DNA of 9,706 nt from SHZT01 sp945889655 (GTDB lineage: Bacteria; Gemmatimonadota; Gemmatimonadetes; Gemmatimonadales; GWC2-71-9). The stretch covers positions 1 to 9,706 of the forward strand of contig CAMDCH010000084.1 in NCBI GenBank assembly GCA_945889655.1, read 5' to 3'. Below the pieces are notes generated by a model, which saw only the letters and a list, made by a program, of their open reading frames with translations, was not told the DNA's origin and made no database searches. Below, in pieces: positions 1-7,104 of this stretch; positions within the stretch are counted from its first letter, which is position 1, and each line of letters starts with the position of its first letter. Both the position numbers and the translations under genes were made by a program.

Positions 1-2
1 CG

Positions 3-980
3 CGTCACCGCGTCATGCTCGGGCGCCTGGAGCAGGCGCTGGACTCGCTGTCCGCGCTCGGCATCGAGCCGGTGATCCTCAAGGGGCTCCACACCGCGCC
101 GGCCTACTTCGAAGACCCGGGGACGAGGCCGGCCGGGGACATCGACCTCCTCGTGCGACCCGACGAGATGGCGGCGGCCGCGGGTGCCATGCGGGCGGCT
201 GGCTTAGTGGAAGTCGCCATCCACTCGCGGCCCGAGCGTGAGTCATGGGGCCCCGGCCGAGACATGGCGATCCAGTCCATCGAGCTGACCCACGCCGACA
301 ATCCCTGGGCGATCGATCTTCACCAGACCCTCGACCGCACCTATTTCCCTGGGCTGACCGCCGGGCTCGGAACGCCCGACGCCACGATGATCACCGCCGC
401 GCCCATCGGCGGCCGTCGCGCGAAGGTGCTCGCCCAGCCGGCCCTGGCTGCGTTCCTCGCGTTGCACGCGGCGTCGGACCTCCCGGAAATCCAGCTCATC
501 CGCATCGTTGAGCTGGTCCTCGTACTTCGGCGCGATTTCGCGAGCGATGGTGGCGCATGGCGCGCGCTGGGCGACCTCTTCGCACGGACCCGTACGCTGC
601 GGCTCGCCTACCCCGCCCTGCGCATGGCCGACGCGCTCGCGCCCGGTTCGGTGGACGCGCGGATCCTCGCGGACGCGACCCGGGACGCTACGCCCAGGAT
701 GCGACGCTCGGTCAGTGAGGCCACGACCACTTTGCCCTATCACCTTTCCCACCGGTCGATCGAAGCGCGGATGGTCTGGGCGAAAGGATGGGACCAGGTG
801 GGACGCACCGCTCTCGACTGGATCTTTCCGCGGAATCCATCCCTCACCGTCCGCGGGCGTCTGCGCGTCATGGGACGACGCGCCGCGCTGCTCTTGAGTG
901 GCCGGCTCGCGTGGCGTCCGCGTCGCCTGGCCGACAGCTCCCGTATCGAGGACCGCGGCGACCGTCGCGGGGGCGAATGA
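3..980 (+). CDS. Nucleotidyltransferase family protein (NTP_transf_5 type), 5' end outside window
   Basis: The protein resembles the uncharacterised nucleotidyltransferases of PF14907, which are recurrent in polysaccharide and lasso-peptide loci; their substrate is not established. Counting from the ATG at 15, an LKG motif lies at residues 23-25. The nucleotidyltransferase signature GDIDLLV is at 41-47, with the metal-binding pair D42/D44. A later acidic motif, IDLH, is at 100-103 and probably supplies the third Asp. The C-terminal half is helical and ends in a very Arg-rich tail. The frame is open to the window edge (codons R-H-R-V before the ATG). In this family the LKG motif normally follows a helical N-terminal region of roughly 80-100 residues, so the ATG at 15 is probably internal and the gene starts upstream. 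The stop overlaps the next start by 4 bases (ATGA, 977-980), which suggests coupled translation. Family assignment is fairly sure; substrate is unknown. Confidence 0.85.
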   Translation, partial: RHRVMLGRLEQALDSLSALGIEPVILKGLHTAPAYFEDPGTRPAGDIDLLVRPDEMAAAAGAMRAAGLVEVAIHSRPERESWGPGRDMAIQSIELTHADNPWAIDLHQTLDRTYFPGLTAGLGTPDATMITAAPIGGRRAKVLAQPALAAFLALHAASDLPEIQLIRIVELVLVLRRDFASDGGAWRALGDLFARTRTLRLAYPALRMADALAPGSVDARILADATRDATPRMRRSVSEATTTLPYHLSHRSIEARMVWAKGWDQVGRTALDWIFPRNPSLTVRGRLRVMGRRAALLLSGRLAWRPRRLADSSRIEDRGDRRGGE

Positions 981-1906
981 GCCGCCTTCCGACTTTCATT
1001 CTCGCCGGGGTCCCCAAGTCCGGAACGACGTCTCTCTATCACTACCTGGGCCAGCACCCGGCGATCTACCTGAGTCCCATCAAGGAGCCGACGTTCTTCG
1101 GCGCCCCTGACGTGCTGGCGCTCACGAAAACGCCGGACGACGAACGGCGGATCCGCGCCAACGTCGAGCGGACGCGCGCCTTCCTGTCGGGGCCGATGCG
1201 CGAACCGCGCGACCTCGGCCTGGTCACCGAGTGGGACGACTATGTCCGGCTCTTCCGCGGCGCCGGAACCGCACCCGCCGTGGGAGAGGGAAGCGTGGGT
1301 TACTGGTGGCTGCCCGGCGCCGCGGGTGCGATACGCTCGCGCCTGCCGGACGTCCGACTCGTTTTTCTCCTCCGGGACCCAGCGGAACGACTCTTCTCGC
1401 ATTACCTGGGTGGCGCGTGGGAAAAACCGGGGAGGTCATTCGCCAGTGCCTTCCAGGACGGACTCAAGGACGGCGGGGACTGGTCACGGGCCATTCGTGT
1501 CGGTTGCTACCACGACCACCTGGAGCGGTTTTTCTCGATGTTTCCGCGCGAACAGACCCAGGTTCATCTCTACGACGATTTCCGTCGTGAGCCGGCATCG
1601 GTCATGCGGGCCGTCTTCGGTTTTCTCGGCGTGGACGAGTCGCAGGCCATCGATTTCACGATCCGCATGCGCCAGCCTGCTGTTCCGCGATTCCCCCTGC
1701 TTCACCGCGCGGCACGATCGTTCTCGTGGATATTCCGGGGACTCCCAGGTGGATGGCGGAACGCGCTCCGGCGGGTGGCCGCGCGGCCGCGTGGAGAGAT
1801 TCACCTCGATCCAGCGGACCGCCGCGTGGTGACGGAGCACTATCGCGACCAGGTGGAGCGCACCGCCGCGCTCATCGGCCGCGACCTCAGCGCCTGGCTG
1901 CGGTGA
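977..1906 (+). CDS. PAPS-dependent sulfotransferase family protein
   Basis: The 309-residue product is a soluble sulfotransferase expected to move sulfate from PAPS to a hydroxyl or amine of a sugar or lipid. The 5'-phosphosulfate-binding loop GVPKSGTT is at residues 11-18, right after a short beta strand. The 3'-phosphate-binding element lies in VFLLRDPAERLFSHYL at 129-144, with R133 and S141 as the likely ligands. A later segment with Y178, HLERFF and LYDDF (to about 202) matches the conserved C-terminal half of the fold. The frame is open further upstream, but the ATG at 977 is preferred. It places the PAPS loop at the usual distance from the N-terminus, a G-rich stretch precedes it at 968-973, and it overlaps the preceding stop by 4 bases. 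The last 20 bases overlap the end of a gene on the other strand. Neighbours suggest a glycan acceptor; this is inference. Confidence 0.92.
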   Translation: MSRLPTFILAGVPKSGTTSLYHYLGQHPAIYLSPIKEPTFFGAPDVLALTKTPDDERRIRANVERTRAFLSGPMREPRDLGLVTEWDDYVRLFRGAGTAPAVGEGSVGYWWLPGAAGAIRSRLPDVRLVFLLRDPAERLFSHYLGGAWEKPGRSFASAFQDGLKDGGDWSRAIRVGCYHDHLERFFSMFPREQTQVHLYDDFRREPASVMRAVFGFLGVDESQAIDFTIRMRQPAVPRFPLLHRAARSFSWIFRGLPGGWRNALRRVAARPRGEIHLDPADRRVVTEHYRDQVERTAALIGRDLSAWLR

Positions 1907-2996
1907 CCTCCCGGTAGAGCTCTTCGAAGCGCGTCGCGGTCCAGTCGGCGTCCTGCGCCAGCGCGCGGCGCTGCGCCTCGGCCGCCATCCGCATCCGGCG
2001 ACTCTCATCTCCCAGCAGCGCCAGGGTCTCCCGCGCCAGGGCGTCGTCATCTCCCACCGGCACCGCTACCGCCGCCAGCGGCACCCATTCGGCGACGTGG
2101 CCGACGGCAGTACCCACCGCCGGCACGCCCACCACCGCCGCCTCGAGGACCGACAGCGGGCCCGTTTCGTACCGGGACGTGTGCAGCATCAGGTCGGCCT
2201 GGGCGACGAGCGCGTGCAGGCGGTCGTGCGGGAGGTACCCCATGAACCGGACGCGCGAGGACAGGCCCATCCGCTCGACGAGCGCCTGGATCTCGCCGCC
2301 GAGCGTATCGGGACCTGCGATGTCCAATGTGAAATTCACCCCCGCATCCAGCAGGCGCCTGGCAGCCCGGATCAGCGTCGGCTGGTCCTTCACGCGATTC
2401 AGCGTGGCCACCTGGATCAGCCGCGCGGGCCGGCCCGGGGTACGCGGGCGCGGCGCCACCGCGGGCCAGTGGTCCAGCGCCACGCCCAGCGGGACACGCT
2501 CGGCACGCGCTCCGCGGCGCGCCAGGTCCTTCACCACGCCGTCGCTCGCCCCAGTCACCACCGCGCACGACCCGATCGCGAAGCGCGCCCACAGGCGCCC
2601 TTTCCAATAGAGCTGGTGGCCGAAGTTCGCATCCGGGATCCCGGCCAACTCACCGCCACCGATGTGGCCCAGCAGCGGGCGCCCGGTGATGCGCGCGGCC
2701 GCCGCCGCGATCGCGCCGCCGGGCACGAGCCAGAACGCGTGCAGCACGTCGAAAGACCCGCGACGATGCTCGCCGATGATCGCGCTGAGAGTGCGCCACG
2801 CCCGCCCACGGCTGCCCGCGTGATGCACGGTGGCACCGAGAAGCGGATAGCGGTCGGGGCGGCGCGCGCCGAACAGCGTGAAGGCGTGAACCTCGTGGCG
2901 GCGGGCAAGCCGCTCCACCAGCCACTGGATGGCGGGGATCGAACCGTCGGAAGGATCGCGGGACAGTCCGCCCACCAGCACCAGGCCCAGCTTCAT
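1887..2996 (-). CDS. Glycosyltransferase family 4 protein (last gene of the minus-strand operon)
   Basis: This 369-residue GT-B enzyme should transfer a sugar from an activated nucleotide sugar with retention of configuration. The N-terminal Rossmann half starts with a hydrophobic strand (LGLVLVGGL) and a short glycine-rich loop. It includes DVLHAFW at 83-89 and a glycine-rich GHIGGGE at 110-116. The C-terminal donor domain has VATLNRVKD at 196-204, with the Arg and Lys that contact the donor phosphates. The EX7E motif is E277-E285 within YETGPLSVLEAA. The chosen ATG at 2996 overlaps the stop of the upstream gene by 4 bases. A longer frame reaching 3071 would add 25 Arg/Pro-rich residues lying wholly inside the deacetylase gene, so it is rejected. 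The acceptor and donor sugars cannot be read from sequence. No membrane segment or signal peptide is seen, so it should act on the cytoplasmic face. Confidence 0.93.
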   Translation of the reverse strand: MKLGLVLVGGLSRDPSDGSIPAIQWLVERLARRHEVHAFTLFGARRPDRYPLLGATVHHAGSRGRAWRTLSAIIGEHRRGSFDVLHAFWLVPGGAIAAAAARITGRPLLGHIGGGELAGIPDANFGHQLYWKGRLWARFAIGSCAVVTGASDGVVKDLARRGARAERVPLGVALDHWPAVAPRPRTPGRPARLIQVATLNRVKDQPTLIRAARRLLDAGVNFTLDIAGPDTLGGEIQALVERMGLSSRVRFMGYLPHDRLHALVAQADLMLHTSRYETGPLSVLEAAVVGVPAVGTAVGHVAEWVPLAAVAVPVGDDDALARETLALLGDESRRMRMAAEAQRRALAQDADWTATRFEELYREVTAARR

Positions 2997-3886
2997 GAGG
3001 AGGGCACCGCCAGGCGGGCCAGGCGCCGCCGCTCGGCCGCGCCTACGCGGAACGCGAGCGGATCGGTCCACGGGAGCCGCCGCAATCCGCGGAACGTTTC
3101 CACCAGCGGGCGCGGCGGCTCCTCGGCGTGCAGCGCAGCATAGCTCGACGCGGGGATCGCCCAGAACTCCTCCGCGATCCCAGGAAGATGATGGGCGCGC
3201 GCGGCGTACTGGCGGAGCCGCAGGCAGGCACGCAGTGACCCCTCCTGCGAGCCGTATATGGCCGAGAGGTGTCGCATTTCGTTCAGGACCGGCAATCCTG
3301 GTGTCACCAGGTTCACGAGCGCGCGCGTGAGCGGAACTTGCACCTGGTAGACGCGCACTTCCAGGTTGCGGGGGCGCGTCGGCCGTCGAAGCACTTCGGC
3401 GGCCGCAAGCGCCACCTTGTAGTGCTCGGGGTGAAAGTCCACCCGCGACGGCGCGTAAATCATGGTGGGCTGCGTTTCGTTCATAAGTCGGTCGAGCGGC
3501 GCCACCAGGTCACCCGGGACCCATTCTCCCTCGCGCAACCCGACCCACTCGAATCGTGCACCGAGCGTCGCCGCGCTCTCCCGCGCCTCTGCGTGGCGCC
3601 GGCGGGCCATCGCATCGCCGTCGAGGCCGGCGGAGCGGGACCGCCGGCCATCGGTGATGTAGCAGATCGTGATCTGGTCGCCCGCGCGCCGGTGGAGCGT
3701 CAGCGTGGCGCCGCAGCCGGCCACCTCGTCGTCGGGGTGTGGCGCGAGGACCAGGACGCGTTCGCGCCCGGTCGAACGCCAGGCCAGCCCCGGCGCGAGC
3801 GCTGAGCCGGCAACCCAGCGTTCGGCGCCCCACGCCCCGGTAAGCGCGGCATCAATGGCGCGGCGAACCAGCGTCCTAAACGACAT
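2993..3886 (-). CDS. PIG-L/LmbE family zinc-dependent deacetylase
   Basis: The 297-residue protein belongs to the PIG-L/LmbE family, whose studied members remove N-acetyl groups from GlcNAc-type sugars (GlcNAc-PI, mycothiol and bacillithiol precursors, antibiotic intermediates). The zinc and catalytic motif APHPDDE is at residues 48-54: H50 and D53 are the expected zinc ligands and D52 the catalytic base. HPEH at 152-155 supplies the third zinc ligand. A conserved basic/acidic helix with RRRHAEARESAATLG lies at 96-110. A GTG at 3895 would add three residues. The ATG at 3886 is preferred because AGGTGA lies 5 bases upstream of it, and the GTG is itself part of that ribosome-binding sequence. 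The start lies 11 bases inside the acyltransferase gene and the stop overlaps the next glycosyltransferase start. It probably deacetylates an amino sugar placed by one of the flanking glycosyltransferases. The substrate is inferred only from context. Confidence 0.93.
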   Translation of the reverse strand: MSFRTLVRRAIDAALTGAWGAERWVAGSALAPGLAWRSTGRERVLVLAPHPDDEVAGCGATLTLHRRAGDQITICYITDGRRSRSAGLDGDAMARRRHAEARESAATLGARFEWVGLREGEWVPGDLVAPLDRLMNETQPTMIYAPSRVDFHPEHYKVALAAAEVLRRPTRPRNLEVRVYQVQVPLTRALVNLVTPGLPVLNEMRHLSAIYGSQEGSLRACLRLRQYAARAHHLPGIAEEFWAIPASSYAALHAEEPPRPLVETFRGLRRLPWTDPLAFRVGAAERRRLARLAVPSS

Positions 3887-4922
3887 CAAAATCACCTGCC
3901 ATCATCCAGCAGCCCGCCGGGTTCTCGAGGGCCGCCGAATCAATCGATTCATCCAGCCTCACGTGCTCAACATCAAAGGAATGACGGCTGCGGAAAAACC
4001 CGAGCGCACGCCAGCGCTCGAACGGAATGCTCCCCGGGACCGCGAGGGTTCGGACGACATCCACGCCGTTGCTCGCGAGGCGGTCCAGCACCGTGCGGCC
4101 AAGTGCGTCGAATGCGTCCCGGTCATCGGGGGCGGTCCAAACCTCGGCGATGACCGCGCTGCGCGAGACGCCCCAGTCATGCACCCGGTACGCGGCGTAG
4201 CCGCAGACACGATCGGCGCGCCGGGCAATGAGCAGCTCGTAGCGGACGTCCGGTGACTCGAGGTAGCGCCACGAGACCCAGGCGCGATCCCGCGCGATGG
4301 AAAAAGGGAGCGCGCCTCCGGCCTGTTGCCACAGATCGTCCAGATCGGCGGGTGCCGACCGTGCATCGGCGATCGCCAGGTCGGCAGGGACGCGGCCGGC
4401 CCACCTTCGTCGCCAGGCGGAGCTGACGAACGACAGCCGGCCGATGGCGGGAACCCCGACGCGCCGCGCGACCAGGCGCTCGGGCGCCAGCGGCAAGACG
4501 AGCCATGACAGCGGAGACAGCGGCCGCCAGCCGAGCGCGCGCGTGCGCGAACCCCACTGCTGGTTGGGCAGGCCAAGCACCAGCGAGACGCCGGCGTCCT
4601 TCCAGTATCCGAACAATCGTGGCAGATGGGTGGAGAGCAGACCCTGCCGGCGGGACGCGGGGGATGTCATGCCGTCCACGGCGATCATGACCCAGCGCTC
4701 GGCACCCTGTATCCTGGCGCGGCACGGAACGCCTCCGAGATGGAACGCCGCGCGTCCGTCGTCCCCGAACACCACGGTGGCGCGATCGGCCGGCGTGGGA
4801 CGGGTGGCGAGTTTCCAGGCGTAGTGACGAGCGGAAAACGAGCGGTGGAAAGCGGCCTGGAAGAGATCGAGAATCGCGGGGATATCCTCGGCACGCGGCG
4901 TCCGCGGTTCCTGGAACGTCAT
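3876..4922 (-). CDS. GNAT-fold acyltransferase, probably two-domain
   Basis: The 348-residue product looks like the long GNAT-type N-acyltransferases found in polysaccharide loci. The first half opens with RAEDIPAILDLFQAAF at 10-25. It carries a motif-A-like acetyl-CoA pyrophosphate loop, SRRQGLLSTHL, at 90-100. GLPNQQWG, followed shortly by LGW, at about 117-132 is typical of this subgroup. A second, weaker GNAT-like half from about residue 180 contains a WRY segment, a hydrophobic CGYAAYRV strand, and a late FERWRALGFF segment. It should use acetyl-CoA or another acyl-CoA to acylate an amino sugar. The ATG at 4922 overlaps the stop of the upstream glycosyltransferase by 4 bases. The frame extends to 5243, but that extension is Arg/Gly-rich shadow of the glycosyltransferase. 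It sits next to a sugar deacetylase, so re-acylation of a freed amine is an attractive role. Family call is fairly sure, substrate unknown. Confidence 0.85.
   Translation of the reverse strand: MTFQEPRTPRAEDIPAILDLFQAAFHRSFSARHYAWKLATRPTPADRATVVFGDDGRAAFHLGGVPCRARIQGAERWVMIAVDGMTSPASRRQGLLSTHLPRLFGYWKDAGVSLVLGLPNQQWGSRTRALGWRPLSPLSWLVLPLAPERLVARRVGVPAIGRLSFVSSAWRRRWAGRVPADLAIADARSAPADLDDLWQQAGGALPFSIARDRAWVSWRYLESPDVRYELLIARRADRVCGYAAYRVHDWGVSRSAVIAEVWTAPDDRDAFDALGRTVLDRLASNGVDVVRTLAVPGSIPFERWRALGFFRSRHSFDVEHVRLDESIDSAALENPAGCWMMAGDFDVV
3892..3897 (-). promoter_or_regulatory. Ribosome binding site that decides the deacetylase start
   Basis: On the minus strand AGGTGA is followed after 5 bases by the ATG at 3886. 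The site lies inside the end of the upstream acyltransferase gene, consistent with re-initiation or coupled translation. It argues against the alternative GTG at 3895, which would fall within the site. Confidence 0.7.
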
Positions 4923-6070
4923 GCCGACCCGCGCACCGACCGGTAGGCCTGCGCGAGCTGGCCGCCGATCGCGTCGAAACTGAGCGCGCGTTCGAAATGC
5001 GCGCGCGCACGCCGCCGCAACTCGACGCGCTCCTTCGGGCTCCAGTCGCGCAGGGCCGCGGCCATCGCCGCCGAATCGCCCACCGGGACCAGGGCGCCGA
5101 ATGCTCCATCGCCCGTGATCCGGCGGAACGACGGGATGTCCGTCACGAGGGGTGGAGTCCCGCACGCCAGCGCCTCGATGATGCCGTAACCGCTCCCTTC
5201 GTCGTGACTCGCCTGTACCAGGATATCTGCCGCACGAAAACATTCCTGGATCGCGGGATAGCCGATTCCTCCCCGCAGCACGACGCGATCTGCCAGTCCG
5301 AGGCGCGCGATACGATCCCGGACCTCGGACAGCAGCGGCGCGTGCCGATAGAACATGTGCAGGCGCGCCTTTGGGAGCGGCGCGCGCGCGAGCGCTTCCA
5401 GTACGGTGAGCGGATCCTTGTTCGGATCCAGGTTGCCCACCCAGAGCAGACAGGGGTCGCCGTCCATTCCCGTGGTCGCCCGCGCGGCGGCCTGGTCACC
5501 CGGCGTGAAGGGCGTTGATCCTTCGACTACCGGGTAAACCGGTAGTGCCGGGGACAGAATCCCGGCGGCGTGATACGGATCCGCCTGCTCTCTCGCGGTA
5601 AACGTCACGGCGTCCAGGCCGGAGAATCCCCAGCGCCAGAGATGGCGTCGCCAGCCGCGCGGGGCCTTGCTGCCATGGTCCTGGGCGACCATCGGTGTGG
5701 ATGGGAATCGGCGCGCGAGGGCGTGCGCCAGCCGGGGATGTATCAGGCCTTCGTAGTGAATGACATCCGGTGCGAAGCGTTGCACCTGCGCGAACAGTCG
5801 CTTGGGGAGGCGACGGATGGTCCCGACGCGAGGCACGCTGATGAAGGGCGATGCTTCGCGCACGAAGTGGCACGGCACACCATCGATCTCCGTACGTCCG
5901 TCTTCCCATGCCGATTGTACGATCGTGACGCGTATGCCGTGGCGTGCCGCGGCGGCGGTCACCCGGCCGAAATCGCGCCAGCCGCGCACCATTTCGAGAG
6001 GGGGGCGCCGCGGGGAATCGAGAAAAACGCCGACCACCACGACATGTAGTCCAGCCGCTTCGCGCGCCAT
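4919..6070 (-). CDS. Glycosyltransferase family 4 protein (first gene of the minus-strand operon)
   Basis: This 383-residue GT-B fold enzyme is the promoter-proximal gene of the four-gene minus-strand operon. The N-terminal acceptor half starts with the strand HVVVVGVFLDS and includes APDVIHYEGLIHP at about 100-112. The C-terminal donor half starts with LLWVGNLDPNKDP (208-220), which holds the nucleotide-sugar phosphate-binding Lys. The EX7E motif is E291-E299 within DEGSGYGIIEALACG. Two starts are possible. The ATG at 6070 has no clear ribosome-binding sequence; a TTG at 6079 adds three residues and has GGTG 6 bases upstream. I list the ATG but cannot decide. The protein is only about 33% alike by eye-level motif content to the other GT4 gene, so the two are not a recent duplication. 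It probably adds a sugar to a lipid-linked or soluble acceptor in the cytoplasm; specificity is unknown. Confidence 0.92.
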   Translation of the reverse strand: MAREAAGLHVVVVGVFLDSPRRPPLEMVRGWRDFGRVTAAAARHGIRVTIVQSAWEDGRTEIDGVPCHFVREASPFISVPRVGTIRRLPKRLFAQVQRFAPDVIHYEGLIHPRLAHALARRFPSTPMVAQDHGSKAPRGWRRHLWRWGFSGLDAVTFTAREQADPYHAAGILSPALPVYPVVEGSTPFTPGDQAAARATTGMDGDPCLLWVGNLDPNKDPLTVLEALARAPLPKARLHMFYRHAPLLSEVRDRIARLGLADRVVLRGGIGYPAIQECFRAADILVQASHDEGSGYGIIEALACGTPPLVTDIPSFRRITGDGAFGALVPVGDSAAMAAALRDWSPKERVELRRRARAHFERALSFDAIGGQLAQAYRSVRGSA

Positions 6071-6171
6071 GGCTAGCAAGGGTCACACCAGTTAGGGTTA
6101 AAGGGTAGTGTTGAACGCCGTGATCGCCGGTTGAATCTCTAATTCCAGGATTTCCTACCACGTCCATAGGC
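6071..6171. promoter_or_regulatory. Divergent intergenic region, likely promoters for both flanking operons
   Basis: This is the only gap between the minus-strand operon and the plus-strand HprK-like/radical SAM pair, so promoters for both should lie here. By hand count 51 of the 100 bases 6071-6170 are G or C, clearly lower than the flanking genes. It holds TTGAAC at 6111-6116, TTGAAT at 6131-6136, a G-rich TTAGGGTTAAAGGG tract at 6092-6105, and the short direct repeat CGCCG at 6116-6120 and 6125-6129. None forms a convincing -35/-10 pair. Reading the minus strand through it gives a peptide-like frame, but with mixed third-position bases unlike the genes around it, so I treat it as non-coding. 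Confidence 0.5.
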
Positions 6172-7104
6172 TTGACGAGTACCACGCGCCGCGAGGCGTC
6201 GTACGGCTTGCCGCGTGATGGCATTCGGCTGCGCAGCAACGACCCCCGCATCATGGCGATGGCCGATCGACTGTGGACGACCGGTCCCGCTCGGCGGCTG
6301 CCACGCGCGCCTATCTCGTTCTCGATCGACACCGACGACCGAGCCGTTTCGTCGTCCAATCCCCTGGCCGAGGAGTGGTCGGTCGGCGTGGACGACGTCG
6401 AGTTCGCGCTCTCGGACGCGCTCGAAGGACGGATCGCCTGCCGCCGGGGCCAGCTCACGGCCCGCGTCGCCGCCAGCCTGGTGGACGCAAACCCGTCGCT
6501 GGTGGCCCGCATGCTACTGGAGACGCCCGCGGCCGTGCTGCTCGCCAGGCGGGCGTACGCGGTGGTGCACGCGGGCGCGGTCACGGGGCCGGGCGGCGCG
6601 GTCGTCATCCGTGGAGCCCCGGGCGCCGGGAAGTCCACGCTGGTGGCCGCCGCGCACCGCGCCGGCCTGGGCGTGATGGGCGACGAAACGGTGCTGGTCG
6701 CGCGCGAGTATCCGGACGAGCTGGTGGCCGCCGTGCGGGACGTGACCCTGCTGCCGGACGCCGCGCAGTTGCTCGCGCTGAAGGAGACGCTCCAGCCGGC
6801 CGGGAATACGCGCGAGGAAAAACTGCGGCTCGACCTCTTCGCTGCCTCGCAGCCTGACCAGCGATGGGCCCGCCGCGTGGCCACCGTGGTCATCGGCTCC
6901 CGTAACGGCGGGCCGGCGCGCCTCGAGGCACTGGAGCCGGCGTCCTTCCTCGAGGAATTCGAGCGCGGGCAGATCGCCCAGGAACACTGGAGCGGGACGC
7001 CGGACAGCATCGCGAAATACTGGGCCGCGCGCGGCGCCTACCGGCTCGCAGGCGCGGCCGATCTCGACGGCGCGGTCGCGTTGCTCGCGGAGATGGTGGC
7101 ATGA
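6172..7104 (+). CDS. HPr kinase/phosphorylase-like P-loop protein (HprK-related)
   Basis: The 310-residue protein resembles the C-terminal kinase domain of HPr kinase and the HprK-related proteins of polysaccharide and RiPP loci. The order of elements matches: VVHAGAV at 131-137, strand VVIRGAPGAGKST with the Walker A loop at 148-156 (K154, S155), then GLGVMGDETVLV with the acidic GDE at 170-172. The N-terminal GIRLRSNDPRIMAMADRL at 17-34 resembles the start of this group and replaces the N-terminal domain of true HPr kinase. True HPr substrates are not encoded nearby, and a related kinase in the paeninodin lasso-peptide locus phosphorylates a peptide, so the target here is open. The start is the odd point: the only conventional one that keeps the N-terminal motif is TTG at 6172, which has no usable ribosome-binding site. 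The next ATG (6253) would cut the motif. The stop overlaps the next gene by 4 bases. Confidence 0.83.
   Translation: MTSTTRREASYGLPRDGIRLRSNDPRIMAMADRLWTTGPARRLPRAPISFSIDTDDRAVSSSNPLAEEWSVGVDDVEFALSDALEGRIACRRGQLTARVAASLVDANPSLVARMLLETPAAVLLARRAYAVVHAGAVTGPGGAVVIRGAPGAGKSTLVAAAHRAGLGVMGDETVLVAREYPDELVAAVRDVTLLPDAAQLLALKETLQPAGNTREEKLRLDLFAASQPDQRWARRVATVVIGSRNGGPARLEALEPASFLEEFERGQIAQEHWSGTPDSIAKYWAARGAYRLAGAADLDGAVALLAEMVA

Noticed and set aside
2097..3143. A 348-codon plus-strand frame opposite the second glycosyltransferase gene.
   Set aside because: Arg/His/Gln-rich shadow composition with no motifs; the minus strand carries a full GT4 enzyme with an EX7E motif.
6063..6168. A peptide-like minus-strand frame starting MDVVGNPGIRDST, considered as a RiPP precursor because of the HprK-like neighbour.
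   Set aside because: It has no stop before running into the glycosyltransferase gene in another frame, no lasso leader motif, mixed third-position bases and no ribosome-binding site.
5496..7010. A 504-codon open frame on the minus strand crossing the divergent gap and the HprK-like gene.
   Set aside because: Its composition (runs of Ser, Arg and Pro) is that of an antisense shadow in G+C-rich DNA, and it lies over two genes with clear family motifs.
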